Source: Cyclospora cayetanensis (taxonomy: Eukaryota; Apicomplexa; Conoidasida; Eucoccidiorida; Eimeriidae). From it: 64,000 nucleotides of DNA. The stretch lies in contig NW_020312458.1 of NCBI RefSeq assembly GCF_002999335.1, positions 178,133 through 242,132 of the forward strand, read 5' to 3'. Shown here piece after piece: positions 12,244-23,629 of the stretch. The first letter of the stretch is position 1; every line of letters starts with the position of its first letter. The notes under the pieces were generated by a model. It was not told the origin of the DNA. It made no database searches and saw only the letters and a list, made by a program, of their open reading frames with translations. A program made the position numbers and the translations under genes.

Positions 12244-13695
12244 TGCGGCAGGCAGAGCAGCGTGGAAATAGCAGCAGAAAGAGATTGTTTATACGATGGG
12301 GTTAGACAAAAGGAACAAAGAAAAGCAGCCTTGGTCGATGCGAAAGGGCTGCTACTGCTCCGAAGCATACAGGCTTCTGAGCGCTCCTGTGGAAGAATCT
12401 CTCGTCCTCGTGAAGCCGCCACAGTGGCAGGTGGCACTGGGGGCCCTTGCGGCTTTCGAAAAACCCCGTGGCTTCTCTTTTGACTTGGTCCTGCTGCTAC
12501 GGCTGTTGCTTTTCAGAAACTGGCATACAAAGAACGGGGGTAGCAGCCGGTCGTTGGTAGCCAAGCTGGGGTGAGGTGCATATAAAACTGGTTTCATCTA
12601 TTTTAGAGGAAAGGGAACGGACGGGGTGTTTGGGCGCAATAGGCAGCAGGTAACAGAGGCACGCAATGGACGTACAGAGGCATGCAAGGGTACGAGAGGC
12701 AGAGATGGTTGGCGCATTCTGGCGAGAGCTATATAGAAAGAGGGGGGCGACGGGTGTTGCGCGATGCTTGCGCACGGTTGACTAGCAATGCCAACTGGGT
12801 TGCTGCCCAAAGGCGTCTTCGTATACGCGTATGGCTCTCTGGGGGTCTCTTTTAGAGTGAGAAGCTAGCTGTATAAAGCATGGAGGCATGATCTGTCTTG
12901 CCGGTAACCAATGTACGGCAAGACAGATGTTGGAGGCACTCGCGAGTTGGCCACATTTTTGCCTCCAAATTCCTAGTTTAGGGGATTCGAAGTAACAACG
13001 GACAGTCGCTTTTGCACTTCGTAGAGTGCCGTTCCGATAATTCATTGCCTTTAGACGAGGAGTTCTGACTGATCCTGCACTAAGTAAAAAGCACCAACAG
13101 TCTGCCCCCTCTCCCTTCCTGCAAATGCCGCAGATTCAAACTCGCAGACAACTTTTAGGCGAGATCCCAGAACCAGCAGCAACGCTAAACCCTTTGCATT
13201 ATGCTCTACATCCAGCAGTGATCGCAATCCTGTAGATGTAGGCGCAGGCCCTCAGCGCTTTGACAAGAAGGTATTGAATCCGACCAACTATCACCTCAAA
13301 TTGGTCACTTCGAAGCGTCCTATTACTGCGCAGGGAGCGATTTTATTGGTTGAAGTGTTTAAGAACTCCCGACTGGGGGGCCCCCCAGCAGAGTGGGGCT
13401 GTCAGCAGGGGCCCCTCAGGGTCAACACCGGAAGACCTTCCTCCATCTTTCGTCGCAAGAAATTGTTTTGCATGCAGTTAGCACATATATTTTCGGGGTT
13501 AGTGCTTGAGGCGTCATGGCGTAGAAGCCCTCTTTCGGACCGAGAGTCTCTGGGCAGTGCAGAATTCTGGATTCCAGGATTCTCTATCCCAGAACCACAC
13601 AGCTCATCTGGCTGGGGCAGCAGCAGCGCAGCAGGAGCACGACAGTATAAATTGTACAAGCTCAGCGGCAGCCAGCGCAGAAGGAGGGGCAGCGA
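12244..13695. other. Intergenic region between the CW gene and the WDR55 gene
   Basis: Lies downstream of the TAG that ends the CW gene. Scattered short frames show no domain or exon chain. It should contain the CW-gene 3' UTR and the WDR55 promoter. No clear terminator or promoter motif is visible. Confidence 0.5.
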
Positions 13696-13699
13696 CGCC

Positions 13700-13950
13700 T
13701 CCAGAGCTACTGAAGAAGCAGCAACAGCAGCAGCAGCAGCCATCGCCACTGCCGAAGCAACAACAACAGCAGCAGCAGCAGCCATCGCCACTGCCGAAGC
13801 AACAACAGCAGCAGCAGCCTTCGCCACTGCCGAAGCAACAGCAGCAGCAGCAGCAGCCTTCGCCACTGCCGAAGCAACAACAGCAGCAGCAGCAGCCATC
13901 GCCACTGCCGAAGCAACAACAGCAGCAGCAGCAGCCTTCGCTCCTGCCCG
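13700..13950 (+). repeat. CAG-rich minisatellite just upstream of the WDR55 start
   Basis: About six tandem units of 36-39 bp. Each has a CAACAACAGCAGCAG run followed by CCATCGCCACTGCCGAAG, with CCTTCG replacing CCATCG in some units. One frame would give repeats of QQQQPSPLPK, another an Ala/Thr/Glu repeat. Both open frames end at or near the WDR55 start and are not in its frame, so the array is more likely 5' UTR than coding. Confidence 0.8.
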
Positions 13951-13962
13951 CTAATCTCCACC

Positions 13963-16904
13963 ATGGCGGCCTCTAGCAGCAAGCGCCACGCACCCTCCCC
14001 TACAGCGGCGGCACTCGAGTGTACAGACAGGTGCGTCTGCGGGTCGCACTTATTCGATGTTGCATTTCACCCAACAGAACCCAAGACGGTTGCTGCTGCT
14101 TCCTTCAGCGGCAAAGTAGAAATTCACAGGCTCCCAGAGAAAGAGCAGCTGCTGCAGCATTTCGAGCAGCGCCAGATACTTCGAGGTTGCGAGAGAAGCC
14201 TTAGGAGGGAAGAACGAAGACGAAGGCTTCACGCGGAGCAGCCGCAGCGGGAGGAGGATGAGAAGGTTAGCAGCCGCTGCAGCTGCAGCGGCAGCAGCAG
14301 CAGTGAATCCTCGGATGAGGAGGCACCAGAGCGTTTTCGCGAAGCCGATTTGGAGTGTTTGCCAACACTAGTGCAAACCCTAACACCTCACAAGCGGTCC
14401 TGCAGAACGCTGCGCTTCTGGAAAGAGGGCAAAGGTAAATACATGTATAGATATACACTTTGAGCTCTTGGCCTCAATTGCATAGACCCTACAGGCTGTT
14501 ATGTAGCATGTGCGCTATTTCTCTGAATGTCACAAATCAGTGAGCACGGCGACTCTGTGTGCATCGGCGGTTGGGGCTTGCGGGTGTTCAGCTATTCTAA
14601 GCGCTGCAGCCGATGGACGCTGCTGCGTGTCGGATAGCGAGTCGGCAGCATGCGTTTGGCGATCTTTAAAGAGCAAGTAAGGTGCCTACTTCTGGTCTGA
14701 AAGCTGGGGTTTGGAGCGGCAAAGGAAGGCGCATTTGATCGCTTGAGGACAGGACTGCCTTTAGCCTTAGTTGAGCTGCGTGCTCCTTCAGGTTCTGCGG
14801 ATGCCAGTTCACGGCATGGAATCAAGCGTCAAAAAACAAAAAGAGAACTGCGACTTGTGTGGTGCAGGGAGGGTTTCGAGGCAGCGACCGTGATCGACGC
14901 GAATGTATTTGCGGCGGCTGATGAGGGGGGACGGATTTCGATGTGGGATACGCGCAAAGAAAAGCCGATCAAAGTGTTTCCTCCGGAAATGTCGGGAGTC
15001 ACAAGTGCGCTGAAGCAAGGGCCTTTGCGCTTCAAAGAAGAAGAGCGTGCAGAAAGACGCTTGAGGTTTCTGCACCGTGCTGTCTTACCCCATTTTTAAT
15101 TTAATCTAAATGCCAGTCGTACGAGGCGCGACTTTTAAATAGGAGGGCGATCTTATAGCTGTATGTATATATATACATAGATGTATGCATTATATATATA
15201 TGCATCACTCAGGTCTGTATTACGCCTCGCGTCGCTTGCTGTCAGCGGGATTTGGCTACTTGTGTGTCTTTGACTTGAGGAATCTTAAACTCCAAGCGCG
15301 GAGCGATGCCCTTGAAGCGGATTTCACCAGTCTTGCATGCGCGAAGGTGCTGTCCATGCTCCGCTTCCCTTGCGTGCCAGATGTACTTCTAGTGCATCTC
15401 GGCGAGTTGCTACAAAGAATCTTTCGGCGGACGGCACTGAACCCAGCACTGCATGCATGCATGCGAGACAGAAACTGTCCTTCTTCCTCCCTCTTCGTCT
15501 TCAGGCCTTGGAGAGCTGGTGTTTGGCGCAGGGGGCTTTGTGTGTGTGTGTGTATATATATATGTGTGTATGTATGTGTGTGTGTATATATGTGTGTATG
15601 TATATATATGTGTGTGTATATATATGTGTGTGTATGTATGTGTGTGTGTATATATATGTGTGTGTCGTTTTGTTTGTCTGTCTGTGTGCAGGGGGGTTCT
15701 AAGGTTTGCTGCAGCTGCGAAGAGGGGGAGATATGCCTTTTTAGTTGGGGCGACTTTGGTGACTTCAGCGACAGAATCACGGATATTCAGACGAGCGTTA
15801 ACGCCCTGGTGACTTGACCTTTGGAGACGCAGCTAGAGAGCAGGCCTGGTTGGGGCGTACAAGGCACACACGTAGTCGGGATCTAGTGGGAGCTAGGGAG
15901 CTGGGGATGGGGGTGGGGGCATTACTGGATGTCGCGCGAGAGAGCTCTGAGTCCCCTGTCGGCCTCTGCATCTTTGCAAGTTGCGGTTTTTGTTTGTTTG
16001 TATGCATGTGTTTTTGTACGTGCGGGGGGAATTTGTGAGCAGGTCAAATTCGACGAAGACACGCTGCTTGCTGGCTGCGGTGATGGCTGCGTTCGCGTCG
16101 TGCAGGTGCATCCCAACAGATTGGCGGGTAGGTTTCCCGTTGTGATACGGGAAGCAATCGAGCGAGTTCTTCCGATGTACAGCGCGTGCAGGTGTTTCGC
16201 GGGAAGCCGTCGTTGCGTTTCTACGAGCAGCGAGCGTCGAGAACGGCCGCGGGGGGACGGGGAGGGAGAGGGGGTGCGAATGGGGGCAGGCTTTGAAGGC
16301 ATGGGAGGGGAGGGTGAGATGTGGGGTGTTGTGGCTCGTCTGCAGACACTTGAAGGCGAGGGGGTGGCTTGAGTGAGGCGCTGTGTGCAGGGATCCTGGC
16401 AGCACACGGCGAGCGAGAAGCCCCAGTCGAGCGACTTGATTTGAATTGCGATAAGACCTTGCTGGGTGTGCCCCTTTTTAGACGTGCTGCTGAGTTGCGC
16501 AGGTGTATGGGGAGGTGCGTGTGCTTGTATTTGTAGAACACGTCCCTGCATGGTGGGAAGTTTGCGGCTGTGGGGCTGTGGCTGCAGCGACAGTAGCTCA
16601 CGACAATCGCATTCGAATCCACAACGCCACTCAGGTGGAGAGGATGAAAACAAAAGTCGCGAGGCGGCTGAAAAAAGTGAGCTCCACCGTCTGGCGGGCG
16701 TCGCACCCAAGCTGCGTTTTTTGCCTCACCCTGAGGCTGCAGCATTTACCCCCTCGCCGTTAGTGCCTGCTGCCTTGCGTTCTCTGGATCCGAGAGTCAG
16801 GCTACCCGCCCCTGTGCCTCCTCCTGCTGTCTGCTGCTGCATTGCAGTCGCAGCAACTCCAACACGACATGCGACCCAACAGGGACTTTTTTGACGACTT
16901 ATGA
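13963..16904 (+). CDS. WD40-repeat protein, WDR55 family
   Basis: Proposed exons are 13963-14434, 14592-14676, 14868-15004, 15213-15346, 15692-15808, 16043-16127, 16391-16465, 16588-16676 and 16848-16904 (416 residues, all phases consistent). Successive exons follow the WDR55 pattern: SHLFDVAFHPTEP, then ILSAAADGRCCVSD, VFAAADEGGRISMWDTRKEKP, RLLSAGFGYLCVFDLRN, KVCCSCEEGEICLFSWGDFG, LLAGCGDGCVRVVQVHPNRL and VAHDNRIRIHNATQ. The end, RPNRDFFDDL, is the acidic FF-containing tail typical of the family. WDR55 proteins act in the nucleolus in pre-rRNA processing and large-subunit production; that role is inferred from family. A Ser/Glu-rich insertion lies at about 14.26-14.33 kb. The start ATG is in a good context (ACCATGG). 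The exon 8 to exon 9 join is the least certain. Confidence 0.85.
15538..15668 (+). repeat. TG/TATATATG microsatellite in WDR55 intron 4
   Basis: Alternating TGTGTG and TATATATG blocks occupy the end of the intron 15347-15691. A TGTGTGCAG acceptor follows directly. The repeat produces spurious open frames on both strands. Confidence 0.9.
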
Positions 16905-17880
16905 GCCTCACGCTCTGCCCAGAGCTTTGTGCTCTGCCCGGAGGTTTGTGCTCTGCCTTCCATCGCTGTTCTTCATTCTTTCAGAGGGAAGCTTCAGGCG
17001 CTGCACTACAAAACCTGTCTCCTAGCCATAAGGAGGGACAAGGGTTGCTGGACAGGGCAAGCTGCGAGGAATAGCTTGCGTGCAGTGCCGAACGGCCGGC
17101 TGCTTAGGTGGCTGTCTAAGTACCGACACCAACTGACTCCCCAACGCGCGTACGCACTGACCACTCGCTAAAGCAGGCAGCAAGCGCGTCCGCCTTAACT
17201 ACTCGAGAGCCGTTAAGCAGTTTTCTACGCAGTATCAAATATTTGGAAAAATTTGCAGAGGGGTCTGCTTTCTAGTATGAGGCCCCCTTCTGTTGCTAGT
17301 GCCGCCGGTGCAAGGGGTTCGATCCCCCGATGCACCTGCACCTGACGCTGTTGCCGTGGTGGCGTTTTTTGTAGCAAAGTGATGACTGCACCAGCAAGCC
17401 ACCAGCGGCCGCAATTCTATGGCTTCTCTGCGGGAAGGGTCTTGAAAGAGTCTGTACGCACCCGAAAAGGGTCCTTCAGTGCATCAGAGGCCTAAGTGTA
17501 ACGCACAAGGACTTTGCTCGCTCGTAAATGCGCACTCCCCCTGCTGCCCTACTTTCCCCCCGCCTGCTCTTCCAGCATTGTATGTCTCCTGGGGGCACCC
17601 TTGGCCTTCACGATGTCTCTGCCGTCATTGCAGCCACTGATTTTTCTCAGCGAAACTGAGCAGACAACGGCCAAACAGCCACACACAGCCACACACAGCC
17701 ACACACACACACACACACACACAACGTTAGCAGCTTCTGCCTAGGGGAACAGACACAGATATCAGTTGCTGAGCCTAAAGTGGTTCGTCGGCTGCAGGCC
17801 AAGGAAGCCCTACATGCCCTCTCGACCACAAGTTACTATCTTGCGTCCTTCCCTCGCCGCCCTTAGAACACCAGCATAAT
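16905..17880. other. Intergenic region between convergent genes
   Basis: WDR55 (plus) and the minus-strand membrane-protein gene converge here, so both 3' UTRs are expected. It contains a short hairpin at 17307-17336 (GGTGCA and TGCACC arms enclosing GGGG/CCCC) and a (CA)n tract at about 17680-17725. No coding exon is recognised. Confidence 0.55.
17307..17336. other. Short hairpin in convergent 3' region
   Basis: Arms GGTGCA (17307-17312) and TGCACC (17331-17336) flank an inner GGGG/CCCC stem around TTCGAT. The loop resembles a tRNA T-loop, but there is no matching acceptor 5' strand or D/anticodon arms at tRNA spacing. It may be a 3'-UTR or transcript-end structure. Confidence 0.5.
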
Positions 17881-20800
17881 CTAAAGGCTCCTACCGGCAG
17901 CAGAGAGCGCAGTGACAGTGGTGGTGAAAGCAAACAGAGCAGAGCAGAGCAGAGCAGCAGCAGCCGCAGCAACAAAGCAAAAAGTCTGACTGATGTCGGC
18001 AGTAGCGGCGTTGTATGGGTAGAGCGGGACGGTGAGGAACTCCGCGCCGTTGGGGTGCCTTGAGAGCTGCAGATCAAGGTGATTGATTTTGCAGGACGTG
18101 GAGTTTAGACTGCCCTTCACAAACGCCCCTGGAGGGTTTCCTTTGAGACGATGGAGGGCCTCGGCGAGTTCGAGCAGCGGCGGCTCGAAGCAGGCTTCTC
18201 GGAGAACCTCCCAGCGACAGAGTGACCTGCAGCACAGGCTCACCAGATAGACGCGCACAACACTGCTCGTGGCAGGCATCGACTGGGGGGACGGCCTCAA
18301 GAGTGGGAAGAGCAGCACCCGAGCGTCGCAACGTCGTCAGGACAGCGGCAAGAGCCGCGGCAAGTCCCCTGCGCGCGAAGCTGTTTCGGCGTTTCGCCTG
18401 GTGGAGAGTGTTTCTGCCAGAGAACTTCGTTTGGGCGGGAAATGTGGATTCTCTGCGCGCACCGAGCCCAAGGGTCCGCAGCAGAGAGGAACTGCTTCCA
18501 CGTGTGTTGGTAGAGAAACTCGAGTCGAGGACTCCAAACTCTGCGATGTCTGTCTCTGAAGGCCGTGAGGGCCCTAGGGCCCCAGTGTGTCTGTACAGTG
18601 GCCTTAAGGGCCTTGAGCCTTATGAGTCCAAGCACGCGTCGGCGCTGCTTGATTGCCTCGTGCGAGACGGCCACGCCCTGCGGCTCGACAAGGAACTCAG
18701 CTGCAGAACTCCATGAATACATGGAGTCGGCTTGCGTCTTGGTGCAACTTCGCGCCACGTCCACCGAGATGAACGACACTGCAGAAAGCCACACATCTTT
18801 ATTGCCATCGGCGGGGCACGTCCCCTCCTGCTCCTGCTGTGGGGGCTTCTCTTCCTGCTTTGCCTCCCCTTGGTGCTCCTGCTGCCCCTGCTGCGGCGGA
18901 TAGTCGGTAACAACAGCAGACTCCCAAGTGATCTGCACGAAGTGAACAAACATAAACATGCACACATAAACATACATACATGAACACATACATGCAAACA
19001 TACACATACATCATGAGATCACACACACACACACACACACACTCCTGCACACATGAACACACACATACATACATAAACACTCACGTGCACAAATAAACAC
19101 ACATGTACATATATACCTGCACACATGCACACTTGAACACATACATATACACACATAAACACGCACGTACATACACCCACACACATACACATTCATAAAC
19201 ACACATACACACATAGAAACGCACATATACACATGAACACATATACATTCATAAACACACATACACACACGTACACACACATACACACATAGAAACACTC
19301 ACATATACACATGAACACATATTCATTCATAAACACACATACACACGCGTACATGACCACACACAGAAGTGGATAACGCTTCCTAGAGCAGGTGTTGCAG
19401 CGACAGCTGCTCAGTAGCAGGAGCAGTAGGTGCACTCTGCGGAGACCTACATTTATAGTGAGGTTGCGCGTTTTAATTGCTGGCACGTCTCTCTCGCTAG
19501 CAACCGACCAAGTTCCCTTTTGCACCCACACTGAGAAGCCAAGCAAGCCACAGCGCAGAAGCCCGTAGTGGTGGCTCCGGCGCCGTAGGGTGTAAACTCG
19601 CTGAGTTCAGATACCCCTTTACGTCATCTCTCCCCATCTCTATGAGCGTAATCCCCTTGTGGTCGCGCTCTGGTCATCAAGCAGGCACACTAGTCGCGGA
19701 ACACAGCTCATTGAACGCAACGCTGGTTACCCAGCAAGCCAGCTGGCCGGAAGAAAATTTCATGCACGTGGCGCGTGGTCACCTCTACGAAGAGCTTCGA
19801 GCTCGCATCCTTGTTTGGAGTGGAACTCTTGTCTGTCAATTTGTACGATCTGAGGAGACAGCCTGAACTGCCGGGTCTCCACTATATGGATTTGTTGCTG
19901 TGGCAGCCACTGGCAAGTCACGTAAGGCGCCGGGCGATGCGTTTCAAGTGCTGCGGTTGCCTCGCTGTCGCTCTCGCGATAAAAGGTGATTTCGGTCGAT
20001 GCAGCAAATGCGGGGGACTCGGGGAGCGTCTAGCACATACATGCAGACATTTACACGTACATAAATATATGTACATATATACAGACAGACACATCCATAC
20101 ATACTTACATCCATACAGACACATCCATACATACTTACATCCACACAGACACATATATACACCCCCACACAACAGACGCTGATCCCGGCAGAAGCTGAGA
20201 CACCTGCATGCTCTTAAGAGCGGATGACGAGGAAGAACAGAGCTATAGGAGGGGCGACGGGACGTGCTTAGGTGCTAAGGCCAGTGGAGTAGGCATGCGA
20301 GAGGTTCTGAGTTGGACGGCTTGCGTAGCATTCGCTAGATCCCAGACTTCTTACCTGCCAGGTCCCACAAAGCATCGGAAGGGACCCCGCCTCCCCGTAT
20401 TCAGGAAGGGATCCTCCCGTTTTGTGGTTGAGCGTCATGCGCGTCTCCTTCAGACTCTGCTGCATGCGTGCTTCAAGAGCTTCTAGGTGGGCGGGGAGAG
20501 GCAGTCCCACTGACGAGACGTGCTTGGCTTGCACCTTGCCTTCTGCTGGCGTCGCTGCAGCTCCTGCAGAAATGTGGCTCTCCTTAAGAGGAAGTCCGGC
20601 TGTATCGGACTCCGGAGAAGCCGCAATGGCTGCCGCTGTCGCCGAGTCAGAATAGGCTGCAGTAGAGCTCGCTGCATTCCCCGAAGCCTGGGAGCTCTCT
20701 GTTGCGGATGCTGCTTCTCGTGTTGCCTGCTCCTGCTCCTGCTCCTGCTTATGTTGTTCTTCCTCCGACCGATGGTGCTCGTCCTGCTGCTGCAGAGAGA

Positions 20801-21838
20801 GCGACAGCCAGGTACCCGGCTCTTTCCAGCGCGGCCGATCGGGCTGTAGAGAAGCATGCCGTTCCCTCGGATGCATCACACGCTGCGCTCGCTGCAACAG
20901 CGAGATACCACTGTCGACCTCGATGGTGGGGATATCTGGCCGTGACAGTGTCGAACCAAGCCTTTGCCCTGCAGACAAGTTCTTACATCTTGAGTCCTCC
21001 TTTTAAGAACCTCACGTGGGGGAGGGCGTTCCAGCCAATCGCCGTCGTCTAGTGTCTTCGGCGTGCGTAGATGCTGCTGAAAATCTGCTAAATGAGGGGT
21101 CAGAGGAAGACCTTACCTGAGAGCTGTACAGCCAGTAGGGGGACGGGAACCAGCAGAGCTGCTGCTGCCGCCGCAGCAGCAGCAGGCTTCCTTGGCAAGC
21201 GCATCTGAGGGCAAAGAGATCTTTCACGGGGTAACCCTCTAGACCCTTGCTGTTTCAAAGATCCTTAAGGACTTGCACCTTTCTACGGGGTAAGGGGCGA
21301 GGAGTAGCACTTACGACGCTATTGAAACACAGGTCCTTAGAAGCAGGCGTTGCAGCGGCAGCACAGGGTGCTGTCGCTACTGTACGGTTCTTGCTGCTGT
21401 TGTACCGCAGCCTGCACGTGTAGGATGCGGCAGGCGTTGCGTTGGACAGCTGCTGGCTCTGTATCAACTTGTCTTCGGCGCAGGGCTCTACGAGTCTTGC
21501 GGCTAAGAATAATTGGATCAGTGTCTATGGGCCAAACCAGGCCGGAATACCGTGGGGAGAAGGTTAGAGCTCAAGGTTCAGCGTTAAGGCTCGTTGGAAC
21601 CATCGGTCGGACGACTCCGACAGGACGCGAGTGTACTGTCTAAAGAATCCTCAGGTTAAGCGTGAAGAGGTTTTAGTTTTGCGTGAAGGAAATGCCAAAG
21701 AGCGGGTTCGACGACCACAAGAGTTCTCAGAGACAGTTTCCCTCCTCTATCTGAGCTCTTCTGGGCGCGGCTGGCGCCGCCGCTCGTACTGAGGCTGCCC
21801 TTACTGCTGCTGCCTTGCCAGTTACCACTGCTGCTCAT
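17881..21838 (-). CDS. Unidentified protein with two predicted membrane segments
   Basis: Proposed exons, read on the minus strand, are 21838-21805, 21502-21315, 21204-21117, 20968-20355, 19909-19783, 19530-19451, 18932-18463 and 18226-17881. They give 648 residues with consistent phases and standard donors such as GTAAGT, GTAAGG and GTAGGT. Residues about 81-102 (AAAAAAAAALLVPVPLLAVQ) and about 616-640 (FCFVAAAAAALLCSALFAF) are hydrophobic. An N-glycosylation-like RYNSSKNRT lies before the first, and a Gln/Glu/Ser/Ala-rich low-complexity region fills the middle of exon 4. The ordered part before the C-terminal helix is beta-like. A motif LSPQIVQIDRQEF and the terminal helix faintly recall the GPI-mannosyltransferase subunit PIG-X/PBN1, but this is too weak to name. 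Several introns carry TGTATG repeats in sense orientation. Confidence 0.5.
18950..19350 (-). repeat. TGTATG/TGTGTG microsatellite in an intron of the minus-strand gene
   Basis: The plus strand reads ACACATACATAAACACAC; the minus strand is the TGTGTATGT type. It fills most of the intron 18933-19450 between the seventh and sixth exons of the membrane-protein gene. Confidence 0.85.
20036..20168 (-). repeat. TGTATGGATG microsatellite in an intron of the minus-strand gene
   Basis: Plus-strand units ATCCATACATACTTAC and ACAGACACATCC repeat in the intron 19910-20354. Read in the sense of the gene these are TGTATGGATGTGTCTG, resembling the other intronic arrays of this window. Confidence 0.85.
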
Positions 21839-22667
21839 TCGGCGACAGTGATACACACGAAAAATAATAAATTTATTACACTATATTAGAGGAATTTCAG
21901 AATGTGCCGGTGATAGTGGCGGTAGCTGCGACTGTCGCAGCGGCAGTCACAGCATCAGCAGCAGTAAGGCTTCCGCCGCTGCCCCAGACAGGAAGAACTG
22001 CCGCAGGAGCATAAGCTCCTGCGGCAGTTCTTATATGCAAATCACGGCCTTGGAAAGGCATGTAAAGACCACCAAGACGTTGCACATCATGTTTATTTAA
22101 AGCAAAGGGAGAGCTTTCCCACAGAAGGTGCCCCTTCTGCATCCACACTACCTACAGCATCGCCTTCATCAGGCTTTCACGCAGTCCTACCGCATGCGGT
22201 GTTTGCAAGTGGCCTTCCTCTTCCCAGTTTGTTGGTTCGCGTCGAACCCCCAAAATTGTAAATAGTGAGCTGACGACGTTCAAGTGCGTTCCAGCTTGCC
22301 TCTACAGCGGAGCACTTTCCTGTTGCGAACTCCGGGGGCAGCAACTCCCTTGCAGCCACACTTCGGAAGGAGCTACTGCTGCCACTGTTACCTCACTCTT
22401 CAACTGTGAATATATGTGTCAGTAATAGGGAATTCTCCTTGACTGGCTCTGCTTAATCTACGCAGCATGCAAGGGGTTATGCAAGCTTCTTATCCCCGTA
22501 TACCTTGATCCACAACTCCAAACCTCTATCTTCAGCCTTCCCGGTGCCCGTTGCGCAGCACATACCACATCTTGGTGAACAGCGCCTCAACGCGCCTCTC
22601 TGACTTCCTAGGGGTAAACGACTGAAGGCAATTCTAGGAGCAGCAGCCTTCCCAGCAGCACTGTACA
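21839..22667. other. Divergent intergenic region with a long perfect hairpin
   Basis: Separates the start of the minus-strand membrane-protein gene from the start of MPC2, so it probably contains two divergent promoters. An AT-rich block lies at 21860-21895. An 18-bp perfect inverted repeat (separate entry) sits 155 bp upstream of the minus-strand start. No coding exon is recognised. Confidence 0.6.
21993..22032. repeat. Perfect 18-bp inverted repeat with 4-nt loop
   Basis: AAGAACTGCCGCAGGAGC at 21993-22010 is followed by ATAA and then its exact reverse complement at 22015-22032. It could form a strong hairpin in RNA or a cruciform in DNA. It lies between two divergently transcribed genes, so a role as a terminator is not obvious. 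Possibilities are a regulatory site, a small-RNA precursor or a remnant of a palindromic mobile sequence. Confidence 0.95.
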
Positions 22668-23629
22668 ATGGCAGCATCAGCAGCAGCGGCAGGCCGCCGA
22701 TCGCTCTTCTTCCCTGGTATCGTTCCGGCGCTGCAGCGGCGTGCGATGCAGCTCCCCCTACCTCAGAAGGCAAAAAGCATAATCGGTAAACAATTACCCT
22801 TCCCCTGTCCTGTGTGCACATATATATCCACGTGTCAGGCGCGGGGGTTGGGGGGGAGGGGAAGCTGGAGTAAGTCTGCGTCGTATGCCTCCTCAATCGC
22901 GGCCGCATTAGCACATGCGCGTTGCAGAGATACACCGCCTTTCTCTGTAAGATTCATGACTGCGCTTCTTTGCACCTCTTCGATTCAGAACATCCAGCAG
23001 GACCCTTCACAATCCACTTCTGGGCACCGACGTTGAAGTGGGGGATTTCTATAGCCAACATCCTCGATATCATGGATAAAGATGCTGCGAGCATCTCTCC
23101 AGAGCAACAAATTGGTGCGCTCCTGCTGGTGGTGCTGTCGGTGCTGCAGCTGCTGCTGTGGCCAAAGCAACGCATGCGGCTGCCGCTGTACGGGGTGATT
23201 GCGTGTTGCAGCCGTGGCAGCGACGGGTCTTATATGGTCAAGATACAGCATGGTGATCAGGCCGAAGAACTGGAACCTTTTTAGCGGCAAGTCTGGGAAG
23301 CACGCGAGGGAAGGCAGGGTTTAAAGACTCGTGCGCTCTCCTCACGGGGATGGCGGTTGTTGCTGCTGCTGCGTCAGTCCGCTTAACAAAGTGCTGAAAG
23401 TGCTGCAAGTTGCAGTCGAGAGATGTAACGGCGTGAGATTCTGTTTTGATGTGCAGTGAATGTGGTCATGGCATTCACCGGCTGCCTACAGCTTGGTCGT
23501 GTGGCCTGTAGAGAGTACAAGGTCCGAACCGGCAGCTACAGCAACACCGCTCAGGAGAGCACAGAAAGCAACCCTCATGAAGATGGCACTCATAGCAACA
23601 GCAAGGATAGCAGTGCAGCCTCCGCATAA
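22668..23629 (+). CDS. MPC2: Mitochondrial pyruvate carrier subunit 2
   Basis: Exons are 22668-22785, 22989-23114, 23212-23286 and 23457-23629, giving 163 residues. The family signature is clear: HPAGPFTIHFWAPTLKWGIS, then ATGLIWSRYSMVIRPKNWNL and VNVVMAFTGCLQLGRVACRE, that is, the membrane helices of MPC2. MPC2 pairs with MPC1 in the inner mitochondrial membrane to import pyruvate. The N-terminus (MAASAAAAGRRSLFF) is basic and Ala-rich. The C-terminal tail after the last helix is a hydrophilic Ser/Asn-rich extension. Intron 3 begins GCAAGT instead of GT, and only this donor keeps the conserved NLFSVNVV junction in frame. Length is slightly above the usual 105-130 residues because of the tail. 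Confidence 0.93.

Noticed and set aside
17300..17340. Possible tRNA (TTCGATC loop between GGGG and CCCC)
   Set aside because: The T-arm-like element is not preceded at tRNA distance by an acceptor strand complementary to its 3' side, and there are no D or anticodon arms. The GGTGCA/TGCACC arms make it a simple hairpin.
19642..20182. Plus-strand frames at 19.6-20.2 kb as a separate gene
   Set aside because: They lie over minus-strand exons that join in phase with standard splice sites. The plus frames have no domain and run into microsatellite.
17881..21838. Assignment of the minus-strand membrane protein as the GPI transamidase subunit PIG-T
   Set aside because: Only the C-terminal helix looks similar. 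The conserved PIG-T N-terminal and central motifs are not found in the assembled exons.
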